Assembly (NCBI GenBank): GCA_964035795.1
Contig: OZ038323.1
Coordinates: 1,894,744 to 1,958,743 of the forward strand
Source of the DNA: Pterobdella sp. o SKG-2022
Taxonomy: Eukaryota > Annelida > Clitellata > Hirudinida > Piscicolidae
Length of the DNA stretch: 64,000 nucleotides
Direction: 5' to 3'
The notes beneath the pieces are model-generated. The model did no database searches. It worked only from the letters and a program-made list of their open reading frames with translations, and was not told the DNA's origin. This document shows positions 13,131 to 26,600 of this stretch, in pieces. Within the stretch, counting starts at the first letter, position 1, and each line of letters starts with the position of its first letter. A program made the position numbers and the translations under genes.

Positions 13131-13322
13131 CTAGCATATTGTTCCTGCGTTGGAGATTCGGGCGTGTTTAGAAATGCCACTTATATTTTCATCTAGTTTG
13201 GTGGATTGCACATCTTTTTTATGTTGGAGCATCCTGGTGGCAATATTCACCCTTGTCTGTCCAATATAAACCTTATTTGAGTCACAATAACAATGTATTT
13301 TGTATACACCTTTTTCTTGCAT
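13131..13322 (-). pseudogene. GIY-YIG endonuclease segment of PLE
   Basis: The 63-residue frame has GVY and YIGQT motifs 14 residues apart, followed by RVNIATRMLQHKK with the conserved Arg and His, then [20 protein letters not shown] is the PLE-specific DNA-nicking domain. It is separated from the RT segments by frame breaks. Confidence 0.85.
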
Positions 13323-13357
13323 TCTGTCAGTTTTGTTGTTGTTGCATAGAATGCTTC

Positions 13358-13684
13358 CTAATTTAGGTCCTGCATGTGTAATATAGCTAACATTATTCCT
13401 ATTGAAGGCTTTTTTAGGTCATTGTTGAGATGTTTTATATAGGGGATGGAGACATGTGTAATATTTTTATTTATTTTGTACTCTTTTGTTTTGTTTCTTG
13501 TTCTTAGGCGATCTGTATATTTTTCTTGTCTTGTTTTTGGTTTGTAGTTTTTTATTATTGTGTCTATTTTATGTTTGTTATAGCCGTTATCTTGGAAATT
13601 CATTTTTAGGTAATTCAATTCATGTTCTAGGAGGTCTTGTTTTGAGCAAAAAGTGTAGGCTCTGTTTAGGGCCCCTTTTAACAC
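13358..13684 (-). pseudogene. PLE RT-to-nuclease linker segment
   Basis: It begins KGALNRAYTFCSKQDLLEHE, matching the post-RT region of Penelope proteins (an N-R-A-x-x-x-C block followed by an L-x-x-E-L helix). It continues with IKNYKPKTRQEK and VSIPYIKHLNNDLKK. The frame differs from its neighbours. Confidence 0.75.
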
Positions 13685-13794
13685 TCCAATCCACGTATTA
13701 GGGTCCTGATTTGATTGTGGATTAATGGTCAGGCCCGTGTTAGATGGTTCCTTTAGACAGTGGTGTTTATGGATACATTTTCCTCTTTGATAAT

Positions 13795-14325
13795 TTATGT
13801 ATCTAAGAATGATATTCTGTTGTTTTTTTCTATTTCACAGGTGAATTTTAGCGCAAGATGCACTTTATTTAGGCATTTTAAAAAGTTTAAGTGTTCTATT
13901 TTTTCTTCATTTTGTTTTATTATTCCAAAGGTATCATCCATGTAGACATGTAATGCTCGTGGTCTCTTTATTTTTTCTTTTTTAGCTAGTTTTAATGCTT
14001 CTTCTATTGTGTAGTCCATATATATTTTTGCTATGATTACGATTAGGCTAAGTCCTATAGGACCTGAACCTTCCATGTCGTATTGTTGGTTGTTATGTTT
14101 GAAGTTTGAGGTGAGGCCAAAGTTGATGAGTTCGCATATATCATCCATATTGAGTTTTGTTATTTTTATTATTTTTTTTTGAATTTTTTGTTTTATTATT
14201 TCAATACATTTGTTGAGAGGAATAGATGGGTAGAGTGCTTCCGCATCGAAACTTACTAGTTGTTCATCTGGTTTGATTTTTGAGCTTTTTATGTTTTTGA
14301 TGAAAGTTTGGGAGTTTTTACACAT
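13795..14325 (-). pseudogene. Penelope-type reverse transcriptase core
   Basis: The frame of 176 codons holds RT domain A (LVSFDAEALYPSIP), domain B-like NNQQYDMEGSGPIGLSLIVI, and the domain C tetrad YMDD in HVYMDDTFGI, followed by HLALKFTCEIEKNNRISFLD. All catalytic Asp residues are present. In B the usual G-x-x-M-G-x-x-L-S signature has GPIGLSLIVI. Confidence 0.88.
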
Positions 14326-14430
14326 GAACTCAGATTTATCTATTGATGAGTTAATTATTTGTGTTAAGAATGAAGCAAGGGCTTCTTGGGGGCAATTTCG
14401 GTGTGAAATGAAATTTCTTGCTAGATAATT

Positions 14431-14655
14431 TTATTCTGGTTTGTGGGCTTTTATTAGAGTGTAAGAATATGGTGTTGTAGATCCTGACGGATAAATTTTT
14501 TTATAATCTATTTCTTCGAGTTTTTTTTTTTTGAGTTCGAGTAATTTCTTTTGTATTTTTTGTTCTAAGGATTTTGTTTTGTCCTTGTTTTCTGGTTTAA
14601 TGTTTTCAAAAGCTCCCATAGCTTTTTCATGTAGCATTGACAGAGTAAGTGTCAC
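14431..14655 (-). pseudogene. PLE N-terminal RT segment
   Basis: It includes a lysine-rich LKKKKLEEIDYKKIYPSG and ends YSYTLIKAHKPE, corresponding to the P-x-x-Y-x-L-P-K-x-H-K motif of PLE RTs. Upstream frames to about 15000 carry further N-terminal PLE sequence (LNKGPKFALTQKTIPNMDIM) in other frames. Confidence 0.7.
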
Positions 14656-15243
14656 AAAACCTAGTCCTTTATCTTGAGATGTAATTGCTAAGTTTCCTTT
14701 CCTAACTTTTTCCTTTAGGTACTTGAGGCCTTTTTTTTCTATATTTGTTAAGTTGCTGTCCGATTTTTTTCGTTTATTATGTTTTAAAGGACATTTGATA
14801 CATCTTTATTTTTCTCCTTTTTCTAGATGACCAGCTAGTTCTAGATTTTGGGCGGTCTTCTCTGCCACACACATTATATCCATATTCGGTATTGTTTTTT
14901 GGGTTAGTGCAAACTTAGGTCCCTTGTTTAAGGTGGCTACTGCATGTGGGGGTAGTGGGGTTGGTTGTAATTGGAGGATGGGAGTTTTTATTGTAGATCG
15001 TTTGGGTTGTGTTTCTTTTTGATTAATTCAAATTTATTTATTAATTTGGATTTGTGTTTTAAGAATTCCCGTTCATAGGCTATATTTATGATTCTTTTGA
15101 TATAATCAGTCTTCTTTTGTTATTTTACTCTCTAGGGAGTTTCTATGTTCTTCCATCTTTTTTTTTATGATATAAATCTTTTATTTTTATTTTTGCAACA
15201 TTCTTTTAAAAGGGCAAGTCTATATTTCTTGGTAATGTTGTTT

Positions 15244-15505
15244 GAGCAATCTCTCAATCAAATCCTTTTAGATCAAAATAAGAATATTCATATAATAATT
15301 AACTTTACTCATTTATAATATCACATAATTACATAATAGTTACTTTACGAAATTTAACCTTCCGTAATTGTTCTTTCTATCTATGTTTAAAATTCTTTAT
15401 AATCACCTACCTTCACAATAGTTTACTACTAATGATTTATAATATGGTTGTACTCGTCGAAAATTTTAGTTTTTTTTAAATAAATGTATCAAAAAATTCC
15501 TCAAC
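15244..15505 (-). repeat. Right arm of PLE inverted repeat
   Basis: It is the reverse complement of the arm at 12672-12933 with only scattered substitutions and indels, from GAGCAATCTCTCAATC to ATTCCTCAA. Immediately outside it the sequences diverge. Confidence 0.9.
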
Positions 15506-18500
15506 AAAAATTGAAAGTTTTTCACTTGATTAATTTTTTAATGAAGTGGGTAATGCTTTAACAATGCTTATTGATTACAACTTTTATCAATCTTATCAAC
15601 GTGGGTGGGCCAACTACTAAAATCATACAAATTATCATCATTATAAAGTCATTATCATTGTCATTGTCGTTATATACACGAAAATCATCATTATGTCATT
15701 AACATCATCCTCATCATGATCATTATTGTCCTTCACCCCAAAATCATCATATCATTTTATGATATATATATATAGAGACGAAACAACACCACATCGTCAT
15801 CAATTATCAAAACTCTCAAACAAATGCGTAAAAACACAAGAAACAATGAGACTCACTATAAGAAGACTTTGAGGTCGATTGAAGGTGAGGATAATGATTC
15901 TCAAGTCGTATACATCATCACTACAGCCGCCTTTACTCTCGTTCGTTTGACAACTACCGGTGAAATCTGAAATCAGTCACGGTGGTTTGGAGATGTTTTT
16001 TATTGTGAGTTATGTCAAATTATAAATTGTCATGAAAATATGTAAGCCAGATTGACGGACCCGTTCGGGAATTGATTTTTAAAGGTCGATAAACTTAGAT
16101 GAAGTTTACGGTCTACTTAGAGAAAGAAATTTTATCAACACAAATGTCAAGTAATTTTCGCAAATTTTGAGAAGTTCAAGACTCCATATTTTACAATGGA
16201 TTAAAATTGAGGCATCAAAATATTTTAAAATGTGTATTGAACATGATATGAACTGGATGAAAACTCACCAGAGATTGGCTGATATGAGTTTTCATAATAC
16301 AAGCTTTGTGTGGAGTATGTGAAGACTGCCAATGGAGCTAAGCAAATAAAAACTAATAAGTAAAAAAAGTTTTTCCCCTGAAAATATCAATTTTAAGTGA
16401 AAAACTGGTCTGGTATGGATTGAATGATTGCAAGTAATTCTATGTTGTTAAATGTAGAACTTCTAAATATAAATTTCTTTCGAACTTTCATTTCCTTAAA
16501 ATTTAAATTCAAATAAATCTTAATCTTATTATTAATAGAAAAATAAATAAGATACCTTTATAAACTGGCTATTGCGCGAGTTCAAAAGATTGCTGTGGAA
16601 ATTTTTGTGGTTTTTGGTTTCCATGATAATACTCATTGTTCAAAAATTTTTTGCTTTAAGCTTTTTGAACTTTAAAACTCCCTTAAAAACGTTTTTTCAC
16701 CACAAAACCATATTTTAACTTCAATTCATCATGACGAGAAGCAAATTAAGAGAAAACTTTAATCTATGGAGCTCAATTGAAACACAAACAATGTATTTAA
16801 TCTTTAGAAAGAGCGATTTTAAATATCATGTTTTGGAAAGATATATATGCCTTGATGCAGCAAGCAGCAGCATTTTTTAAATATTCTAACATAATTTTTC
16901 TCAATGAATTTTTTTTTTATTTTTTAATTTAGCACTCAATATATTCATTTTTTAATAAAAAATTAGAATAACACTTTAATTTTTTTAAAATATTAAATTT
17001 TATTTTTACAATAAATTTTATGTTAATTATATGATAAACTAAAAATTCACATTTGACTCAAATCAATAGAAAATTTTTACAGCAATTTTCTTCGTGTAGG
17101 AAAATCAATTGCTATGAACAATAAAGATAAGCACTTTATTTAAAATGTTTTTATTTACCTCATTTGCATAAATTTATTTATGTATATTTATGTACATCGC
17201 TAATAAACTGTTTTATTAAGTTTAAAAAATATCAAAAACTATTAAATCAAATTTAATCAATAACCATACAATTGTTGTAATGATTTGACGTGTAATTGTG
17301 AAAAATTATGAATTACGCTTACAATGGTTCGTATGTCTTTGTAAAAAATAAATGGACTTCAGCTATGAACTTCAAAGCGCTGAAGAAAGGTGAAAAAATT
17401 CTAAAAAGATATAATTTTAAGAACAAAATTAATTTTTAAGACTCGTGCTTTTTATTTTGCATATTTTGCTGACACAAAATGATATAAGACAGCTATAATA
17501 CTTTTGTTCACAAAAAAACTATATTGATCCTTATCATGGGGATTAAAAATTTTATGAAGATGAATCGTATGAAATTATCAAAATAAAGAGTCAATAAAAC
17601 AGATAAGATAAGCAAACAGAGAAGCAAAAAAAGACATTAGCCGCATTTGTCATAAACGTTCCACAATTAACTTTTAAAAGGTTCTTGTTTTTATATCGAG
17701 ATTATATGCTCATTAATGGCTTTCAAGGAGCACTAAAATAAATTTTTATATGTATAATCACTTGTTCGAAAAAAAAAAATTTAAATATAAGCTTGAATAT
17801 AAATTTCTTAAGCAAAAATTAACCACCCTACAAAAGTTCTGCGATCATTGTTACAGTTGCCAAGAAATTAAAAGCTCAAACAATTGACTTTTAAATATCC
17901 CATATTTGCCTCCATCTTTTGTTCAATTCCTTGACAGCCCTTCAATGATACTTTTAAAACAAGACTGTTTCAATCAATAAAAATGTGTATTTAATCTTTG
18001 TTTTTGTGGGATCATTTTATTTAGTCAAGTTGAAAGTTCACAGAAATAAAAGGACATTAGAAGATTCACGAAATAAACAATTATGACAAAGTTGAAAACT
18101 AGTGAAATCGTCTGATTTAAGACAAAATAAGTGTAAAACTTTCAAACCAAATTCCAACATAAATCAATTTCAAATATAATATAATATATTAAAATAAATT
18201 TAATCACATATATCTAAATAACCCTCAAAACAATGTAACTTCGTTCTGTTTTATTCTAATGAACCCCCATATAAAAGACTCAATTGAATTGTAAAATAGG
18301 GACTCAAAAATAAATCGTAGTTAATTTAGCATTATTTTCATTGAAAAGCATTGCAGAATAAAAATAACATTTCATTGAATATTTTGTTAGTTTGCAGTTT
18401 ATATCGATATGCTTACAATCAATAAATCCTACAATTTTGCTCGGTTTAATTATATTACTTTTTATTTTATTGATTGAATCAAATTATATTTGAATAAAAA

Positions 18501-20445
18501 TATATTTTAATATAATCAATTAATATTATTTCATGTATAAACCAAATTATATCATAAGCTGTAAATAATTTGTATTTTTTACAACACAAAGCCATATTAT
18601 ACCATTGAACTAAGCTGGTGTTGAGTGATAAGAACAATTTTATCTAAAACTATAGATTCTCTTTCAATTAAGGCATTAAAACTCTTTCAGTTAAGATACC
18701 GATATGCTGTTAAGTTCACACTCGATCCTCCCACACTAAATGCCACATCCTCAAAGAGCATTAAGATTTATTTACCTCTCGATGAAAGCTTTCCAAGCAG
18801 ATTACATTGTAAATGTGGTGATTGAAAGTTTAGTTACAGTGTTATTGTGAGAATTGGTTGAAAGGTGGTTAGGAATCCCTTTATGGTTGTATCTAATTTA
18901 TTTTAAAATACAAAAATATATTTATTTATTTAAAAAATATTTTTAAAAGTTGAGAAAATTATTTATAAAATTGAGTTTATCGAAAAAATCCAAACTTTAT
19001 TTATAGATTTATCAAATAAAATTCATTTTTAAATTAAAAATTTCATTTATAACTTCAACCTAGGCATAAATGACTTCACATCGGTAACTGAAGAACAGAA
19101 CATAGGTGGCTGATAACGGCATGCGACTGCAGCATTTAAAAAGATAAAGCCCTGGAAGGTCGACTGATAAATGCTGGTAGATTAACGAGGAATAAAATAA
19201 GTGTAAACTGGATATTATCATGAGTTTTCAGTTTTTTATATAAACTAAGTGGCCTAGGAACTTTTGAAGTTTATGCTTTCATATTCCCTTTGTAAATGTT
19301 TTGTATTGAGTTTTAGAACAATACAGATGTACACATGTCTAAGGAATGAAGCACCAAACAATGATAGATAATCAAACAAGAGTGGTTGTGCACACCATTC
19401 GAAAAGCTTTGTGACCTTTTAGTGTTTTTGAGAATTTTCAAATGCTTTGTTTTATTATATTGCCGTAAGTTAACTTGCTTTTCGTTACTGAATGAATTCT
19501 ATTTTTTTTATTCGTTTTAGTTTTTGAACTTCTTTTAAGCAGAAAATTTTTTCCATTTCAAAAGACAAAGAATCGAAGATTGATGGCAACCATGAAGCAG
19601 CAGAAACACAGCGTGTTCCAAGAATTCAAAAAGTACTAAAGAGATTTAGTGTCACTTGAAAAAAAAAACAACTCAATAAAAATCAGTAACAAGAAAATAC
19701 GTTCAACTATGGTTAAGCAGAGCTATTTTAATATAGATAAATGCCCTGGCTTTGAAACCATGTGCAGAACTGCTTCTAATCATGATAATGTGAGCCTGAA
19801 AACTTTTTGAGATTAAGTGAACTTTGAATATTTATGCCAGGCTAAAAAAATTCTGAGGCTGTAGCATTTTTTGGAGTGAGAGTTTTCAATTGAAAATTTT
19901 ATACTGTCAATCATAAAAACACAATATAACAATCTTATTCACAATGAAATATTGTTGTTATGTTACATTTTAAACCAAACGATATTTTTTTTTGTATTGG
20001 TTTGAAGTGTGAAACTTGATTTTTATATTGTTGTTTGTGCATTTGATGTTGCTTTGCAAAGTAACGAATTGATACTCCATGTTTTATTGGAATCTTCATT
20101 GCTTTATTCAAGCAAGACAACATGGAAAAACTAATTTTTTGGAATTTTATTTTCAAAAAAAGATAATGGAGATTTTTATGGCAACAATGATGTGGTTATA
20201 TGGACATTGTAATAGTGATAATAATGTAAGATTACAACTTGACAACAATGAAGGTCTGCTAGCGTATGTTGATTATTTACATCTATACACGTTAGATAAA
20301 ATTTATGACAAGCATTTCATGGAATTGTTCAATCGATGAATAAGAAGCATTATTTTGAACCGTCATCCATTGATGTTTGGAATATCTTATTTAAAAATCA
20401 ATATTGGCATTTTGCACGGGCATTCGCCCACAATGAGTTAAAACT
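15506..20445. other. Intergenic AT-rich stretch
   Basis: It holds degenerate ATC/CAT repeats at about 15625-15745 and long A/T-rich tracts at 16900-18560. Short frames at 18625-18825 and 20079-20339 show no recognisable family and no splice support. I found no RNA gene or transposon that I can defend. Confidence 0.4.
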
Positions 20446-20622
20446 TCACTCATCCCTCTTCAACTGATGCCACTTCACTATGGCCTTGCGGGGGTAGGTC
20501 AGCATCTCCGTCCAGTGCTTGAGCTCTGTGCCCGATGACTTCAGACTGAGCCTCACGTGACCAATCTCGTCTGCTGAACTCAACTTGTCGTGGTCCATCA
20601 CCGTGATTAACAATGAGGCTTT
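20446..20622 (-). CDS. syt1-like: Syt exon 9: end of C2B and stop
   Basis: It encodes [40 protein letters not shown], and [18 protein letters not shown] before TGA. The HW...M...PR..I..WH pattern is the C2B C-terminal signature. The acceptor is preceded by an unusually long pyrimidine/CA-rich tract on the sense strand. Confidence 0.95.
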   Translation of the reverse strand, partial: KASLLITVMDHDKLSSADEIGHVRLSLKSSGTELKHWTEMLTYPRKAIVKWHQLKRDE

Positions 20623-23600
20623 CTGTGAGATGGTAAGGGGTGGTGTGAGGGTAAGATGAAATGGTGAGATGAGGTTGGATGTGGTGTGAAGGTGTAGAAT
20701 GGTGTGGTGAGATAGGGTGTGGTAAAGAAATGCTTTGGGAAAACGGGTGTGGTTAGGTGACATTGGATGTTAACGGGTGTGGTTTGGTGAAATGGAAATA
20801 GATGGTATAGGATGCAGCGTGAGATCATGTAATGGGAGGTGCCAACGTTTTATATTAATTTTTCAAAAAATTGCATTGTTTCAATTTTTGAACAGAATTT
20901 TTCAAGTATTGTTGGCTACCATGGTAACGGATGTTTTTTGGGTGGATGTGGTATGATGGTGTTGTATGGGCTATTTGTAATTAAGATTACAACATTTATC
21001 AAAACATCATTCAACAATTCAATAGGTCTTTCAATGGTGAACATTGCAACTCAACACACACATCTTCAACCTGCATTTGGTCGAAGCTCAAATCAAAAGT
21101 GAAGTCTTCGTTGAAATATGGGTTCAAAGTTTTCTTTTTGACGCTTGTTTTTTTCTTTTTCACTTTTTTGCTTCCAGAGTATAAAGAAATTTTGACGAAG
21201 GGGTCTGAAATGGTTGAATTTTGAGTTGAATATTAGTTATTCTAACACTTGTTTCAGTGCTATTTTTATTTTTTGTTCAACAAGTTTGCAAGTCAATTCA
21301 TGAGAGTTTTTTTCGTACGTTCAGTAAAAAAAAAAAGCTAGAATCTTCGACAAATACCGCCTTACTATAAAACGTTTCTTAACCATAAGAACTTAGTTTA
21401 ACTATTTTTTGTTATATCAAACTATCTCTTAATTTTAAGCTCATTTTATTAAATATATAGTCAATAACTTTTCCTAAAATTAAAAAAAAATTGTTCAGAA
21501 CCAATTTGAAAAAAACTCCACACATTATTCTTCGAGTTTAAAATACACCCTCATAAACTCAACATCGTTCCTAACCCTAACCCTCCACCTTCTCTTTTCG
21601 AAGTCATAAGACCCTCAAAACTCACCTGACAAGCCATGAACGTCCATCTTTTTGAGGTTTTTGGCTTCAATGATGACAATAGTCAACTTCCCGGACGTGG
21701 GTACATACCTCAATGAGAAACATACATCTCCTAATACTACCTCCTGGTGGGGTGTCATCGTTGTGTTTCTGATGTTGATCGTTTCAGTTTTAATTTTGAT
21801 CCTTGTAGTTAAGTGTTTAGTTTTATTGATAGTATAAGGATCTGAACAAATATATACATAAAAAACTCCTGTCTGTGTTTCTTATTGAAATGCAAAAAAA
21901 ACAAACTGATTCGATCTGAATCTTATTTGATGTATATGAGGATCTTTGTTATCAGTCAGACTTAATCAGTTGAGTTTGGTGCATTAAGTTTGTAACACAC
22001 CGACAATGTGACAACAATACCGAAGGTTTACGTAGTTTTCATATGCCACAATAAGTACTGAGTGGCAATTTTGTAATGTCGGCTTCAACTTGAGTAGAAT
22101 TTTCTCGTTTTGATTCGCAGTACAATGCTAAAAACCTTAGTATTTGCTATTTCTAGCACAAGTTTGAACAGTTTATTTTTTCACTTTTATTTGAAAGCTG
22201 TTTCTACTTCAATTAGAACCTCTGTCTCTCACACACAAACACACCTTGTTGGTCTCCTTATCATCAGGCATCAGAGGCACCCACTTATCAATCACTTGAG
22301 TCACATCCACATCCTTCATTTGTAGAGTTACCTGGCCTGTCGTGGTCATATAGGGTTGTAATGGTGGGGGTCATATAGGGTCATGATGGTGGGGTTTATA
22401 TGAAGTCATGAGTGTTGGGGTCATAGATCTGGTTATATACCATCATGATGGTGTTAGTATTTTTGTTATAGCAACTTCAAAAAAGGATAACATGATCATG
22501 AGAAAATTTTTGTTTCTACATACCAGTGCTCAGTTTTTAGTTAAATAAAAATCAGATTTGTTTGGAGCAATAGATATAAGATTTAGAAGTTCATATTGAA
22601 ATAAAGCATTTTAACGAGTGAAATCGTCAAACGGAATGGGTGAAGACTGTGTGGACACCAGTTCTGTTGAGTTGAGAACTTCAGATAGAAAATTCTCAAT
22701 TTTGAGGATGTTTGAGTTTATTCTATATCATTCAAACTTCATGTTGTGGGTAAAAAACTTTTGGATGAGCTAAGTCAAAACAGAATAAAAGCTCTTAATG
22801 ACCTAAACCTCAAAAAAGAGCTTTCAAATGACTGATTAAGTTCACTCGAATATCATCCCAGTTTATTAATCCATCATGAATGTTATTGTAAGAAACACAA
22901 CATTAAGTTCAATTTCTCTCACGGTAGTTAATACGCTTGCCTAGGTAACGCAGAGTAGATTTGAAAGCACATGCTTCAATTATTGAAGATCGATGCTTTT
23001 GATGTGTTTATGATAATTATGAAGTGGGAGAAGAACTATTTGGAGAATCATTTGCACTTGAGATTCTAAACAAAATATAAAAATTTCATTGTACTTATAA
23101 TAGTTAGAAGCTATACGGGAAATTCGAAATAAATAGATATAAATGTGTTTATAGATATGAAGAGATATCACTCATCAAGATAAAGTTTAGTGATACATAA
23201 GGTCTGACTAAAATGCATGCCTTTTTATGTGCATTCAGAAACTCATTTGTGAAAATGACGTCACTTCTCTCGAGTATGAGGTCATCGTATAGTTTGCGTC
23301 ATATTTAATAATTTTTGCGATGAATCTAATAACTTACCGCTCAAAATGAAAATTTTTGCGGTAGATCTAATAACGTTTACCACATATTGGAAACTTCGTT
23401 AAAAACTTAAATAAAATATTTTTTTAATAAAAAAAAAATAAAAAAAAGGAATAAAACTGATCAATAATCTCCCATGGCACATGAAACTTTTTCAAGTCAA
23501 GAGTCTCAGAATTAAATATGCAAAAAATAAGTTTATTTTGTTAAAATTCTAAAAAAAGCTTGTGAAAAAATAATTTCACCTATGACGTCATGTTTTGAAA

Positions 23601-26600
23601 ACCTGTCGTAGTCGAAAGCTGTCATGACCAATGTCTTCTGGTGCAGTTCCTGGAAGCTCACCTGCCAAACATTGTTTAGCGCTTCATTCGATGAATAAAT
23701 ATTTAACTTCATAATGTTAAAAAAAGGTTAAAATTGGTTTATTAGATTTAATTTAACTTTGGTTTAAAAAATGTATTCAAGATTTCTCAAGAATATCATT
23801 CCATCAAAAAATGTATCTCTCAAATAGAAACCCTGCATATAATGTATAAAACCACAGTTTTAAACCAATAATTAATTAAATGATAAACATTACAACTCAA
23901 TCTTATTCATCTCCTCCAACCCTCATCTAACATCACCAGGCCATGATAATTATCTTGACAACAACAACCTCACAACTTTTTAATGACAGATGCTTATTTA
24001 AACATTGTGAAAACAAACTGTACAAATTAAACACCAATTTTAACCAGCAAAACAACATTAGAAGCTCAATGATGGTTTATACACATCATGTGGAAGAAGG
24101 AGACAAAGTGACAAAAATTCACTTGATAACGTATGTGAGACTAAGCTTTGTGATTTAGATTAATAAATACTTTGTTTTTGTTTACCTCACTAAGAGAATA
24201 TATGATCTATTATATAAAGCATATCACATTTTTATGTATCGTTTATTTGTCGTTTTAAAAAGTTTGTTTTTCAGGCTATCATTTATTAGTTTTGTTGTTT
24301 TGTTCCAGTATATGGCGTTCATAATGTGAAGTTTATTATTTATTATTGCGAATGTTTAATTAGTTGGTGTGTTACAAGTTATTGTTAGAAGCACTGGTCT
24401 CATGCACGAATGAATGGAAGTCTTGCATGTTTCTTGAGAAGCATTTTCTGGCCATGTATTTCAATGCTTCTTTTTCATCATCAATGCTTCATTAGTTGAA
24501 CTTGCAATCTTAATTGTATTTTGTTGTGTGGTTTGTATGTTGTCGGTCCGTATAGCTCAGTGGTAGAGGATTACACTAATTAGCTAAAGACAACGGGATC
24601 GATCCTTTGTTGGGCCGACAATCAGCACTTGTTCCACAGTGAGTTTTTGCTATATTAAATTTGTAGCTAGCGCTTTGAGCTATAAAAAAAGCGCTTCCTA
24701 ATTACCATATTACAGTACATTTCATTTGTTTTTTATGTTGTGTGGCTTGTGTGATGCTTATTATGGGTACCTTGAAATTGAAACTTTCAGCAAAAACAGG
24801 GTTTAAAGTCCTTTTGTAAACTTTTGTGTCGAATTTTTTCTTCTTCTCGGGAAAAAGAAATACCTGAGAAATTATAGTAAGAATATTTTATATAAAAATC
24901 AAAGAAATAAATATATTAAACAAAAACACGAAGGTTTGTTTGGCAACATATTTCTCGGAAGAAGACAAACTTACTTTCATAAACCTTTGTCTTGTGTACA
25001 TTTTCATCAGTCAATTAATTATAAAATGAGCGAAAATGGTGATGTAATAAAAATAACCAAGAATATAAGTAATTTAATGAGCTAGGATGATAAACTTAAA
25101 TTATTAAATAACAAACTTGAAGAACTCTAAAACGGTTATAGTCGAGATGAAGTGACAACATTGTACTTGAGGATGTTAAAGGAGGTTGGCACTTTATGAA
25201 TGAGACTCATTGGTCTTCATTCATTAAACAAAAATATGAATGAAATCCAACAGCAAAAAATATAATATAACTTAAAAAGTTGAGGAAAAAGTCTAAAAAA
25301 TTTAGTTTTGCTTAAACAATAAATATATAGTTGAAAAAACATATTTGTTAATAGATAAAAGCATAATCAACAATGAAAATGCTGAATTGCTGGAAATCCT
25401 TACAAAGGTATTGAATGTTGTTTCATCATCGATTGTCACATACGAAGTGTCAAATATACTTTGCTTTTAAAAATTGAGAAGAAATTTGAAAATACATGAA
25501 TAAATTGAAAAATTCTCAATAAAATCAATAAATTGATGAAAACCTCAATCAAAATTTCATCAATTAAATAATCAATATACAAGTAAATTAATTAATTCAA
25601 TACAATAAAACAAAAAAATGCATTATAATGCAATACAGTACCACGAAAAAAGACAATACAATACACTAAAACAAAATAAAATAGAATAGAATACAATATA
25701 ATACAATAAAATACAATACAATACAATACAATACAATACAATACAATACAATACAATACAATACAATACAATACAATACAATACAATACAATACAATACA
25801 ATACAATACAATACAATACAATACAATACAATACAATACAATACAATACAATACAATACAATACAATACAATACAATACAATACAATACAATACAATACA
25901 ATACAATACAATACAATACAATACAATACAATACAATACAATACAATAAAATAAAATACAATACAATAAAATACGAACCCTGACATAGGGGTCTGAACTA
26001 CCATTGGCATCCATTGCCCGCAGTTCTGACAGCTCCATTATGCCCACTATCAACTGGTAGTGGTTGGAGGGTTATGTTGAAAATTAAAGCCTGAAATACT
26101 CCGTTTGTATTTCATTGAATAGTGTGAGTTCAACTTATGAAGAGCTTTATGTTTTTCATGAAAGATCTCATGCAACATTACAAAAGCAAATTTTCAAAAA
26201 ACAACCAACACAAAACAACATTGCAATAATAACAAAATAAATGAAATAAATATTTTTGAAGTAGAAAATGCTATAAAGAAACTGAAAACCAACAAATCTC
26301 CAAGAGAAGACAACATTTTCAGTGAAGAACTCAAACACATAGGAACAAATATGAAAAAAACACTTACAACAGCATTAAACAAAGAAGTTCAAAGCAATTT
26401 TCCTCAATCAATCTTCAACCATGGCATTATTATACCAATAACAAAAAAGGGCAAACCTCATTCTCCAGTAAACACAAGGCCTGTCATCTTACTAAACACA
26501 ATAAGAAAACTCTTATCATTAATAATACTCAATAGAATAAGACCTACCATAGAAAAATACCTCTCCATTACCCAAGCAGCATACAGACCAACTAGGTCAA

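Larger units (their letters stand above)
12672..15505 (-). mobile_element. Penelope-like element with inverted terminal repeats
   Basis: Minus-strand coding of a Penelope-type retroelement (RT plus C-terminal GIY-YIG endonuclease) lies between two nearly identical inverted arms of about 262 bp. The coding part is broken into several frames. From its N-terminal side it reads NLAITSQDKGLGFVTLTLSM, then TPYSYTLIKAHKPE, then QLVSFDAEALYPSIPL (RT domain A) and LHVYMDDTFGIIKQNE (RT domain C). Next comes the linker region with FCSKQDLLEHELNYLKMNF, and finally GVYKIHCYCDSNKVYIGQTR, the GIY and YIG motifs of the nuclease. The layout is that of canonical endonuclease-bearing PLEs. Frameshifts between segments make it non-autonomous today. 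Confidence 0.92.

Noticed and set aside
21567..21590. Telomeric repeat
   Set aside because: Only two CCTAACC-like units occur; this is too short to mean anything.
24543..24620. Functional tRNA gene
   Set aside because: A and B boxes are present, but the cloverleaf is imperfect and the sequence continues into a repeated SINE body.
25592..26053. IVLYC-repeat open frames of over 110 codons
   Set aside because: They are read-through of the ATACA array. Only the 25 codons at 25979-26053 are a real synaptotagmin exon.
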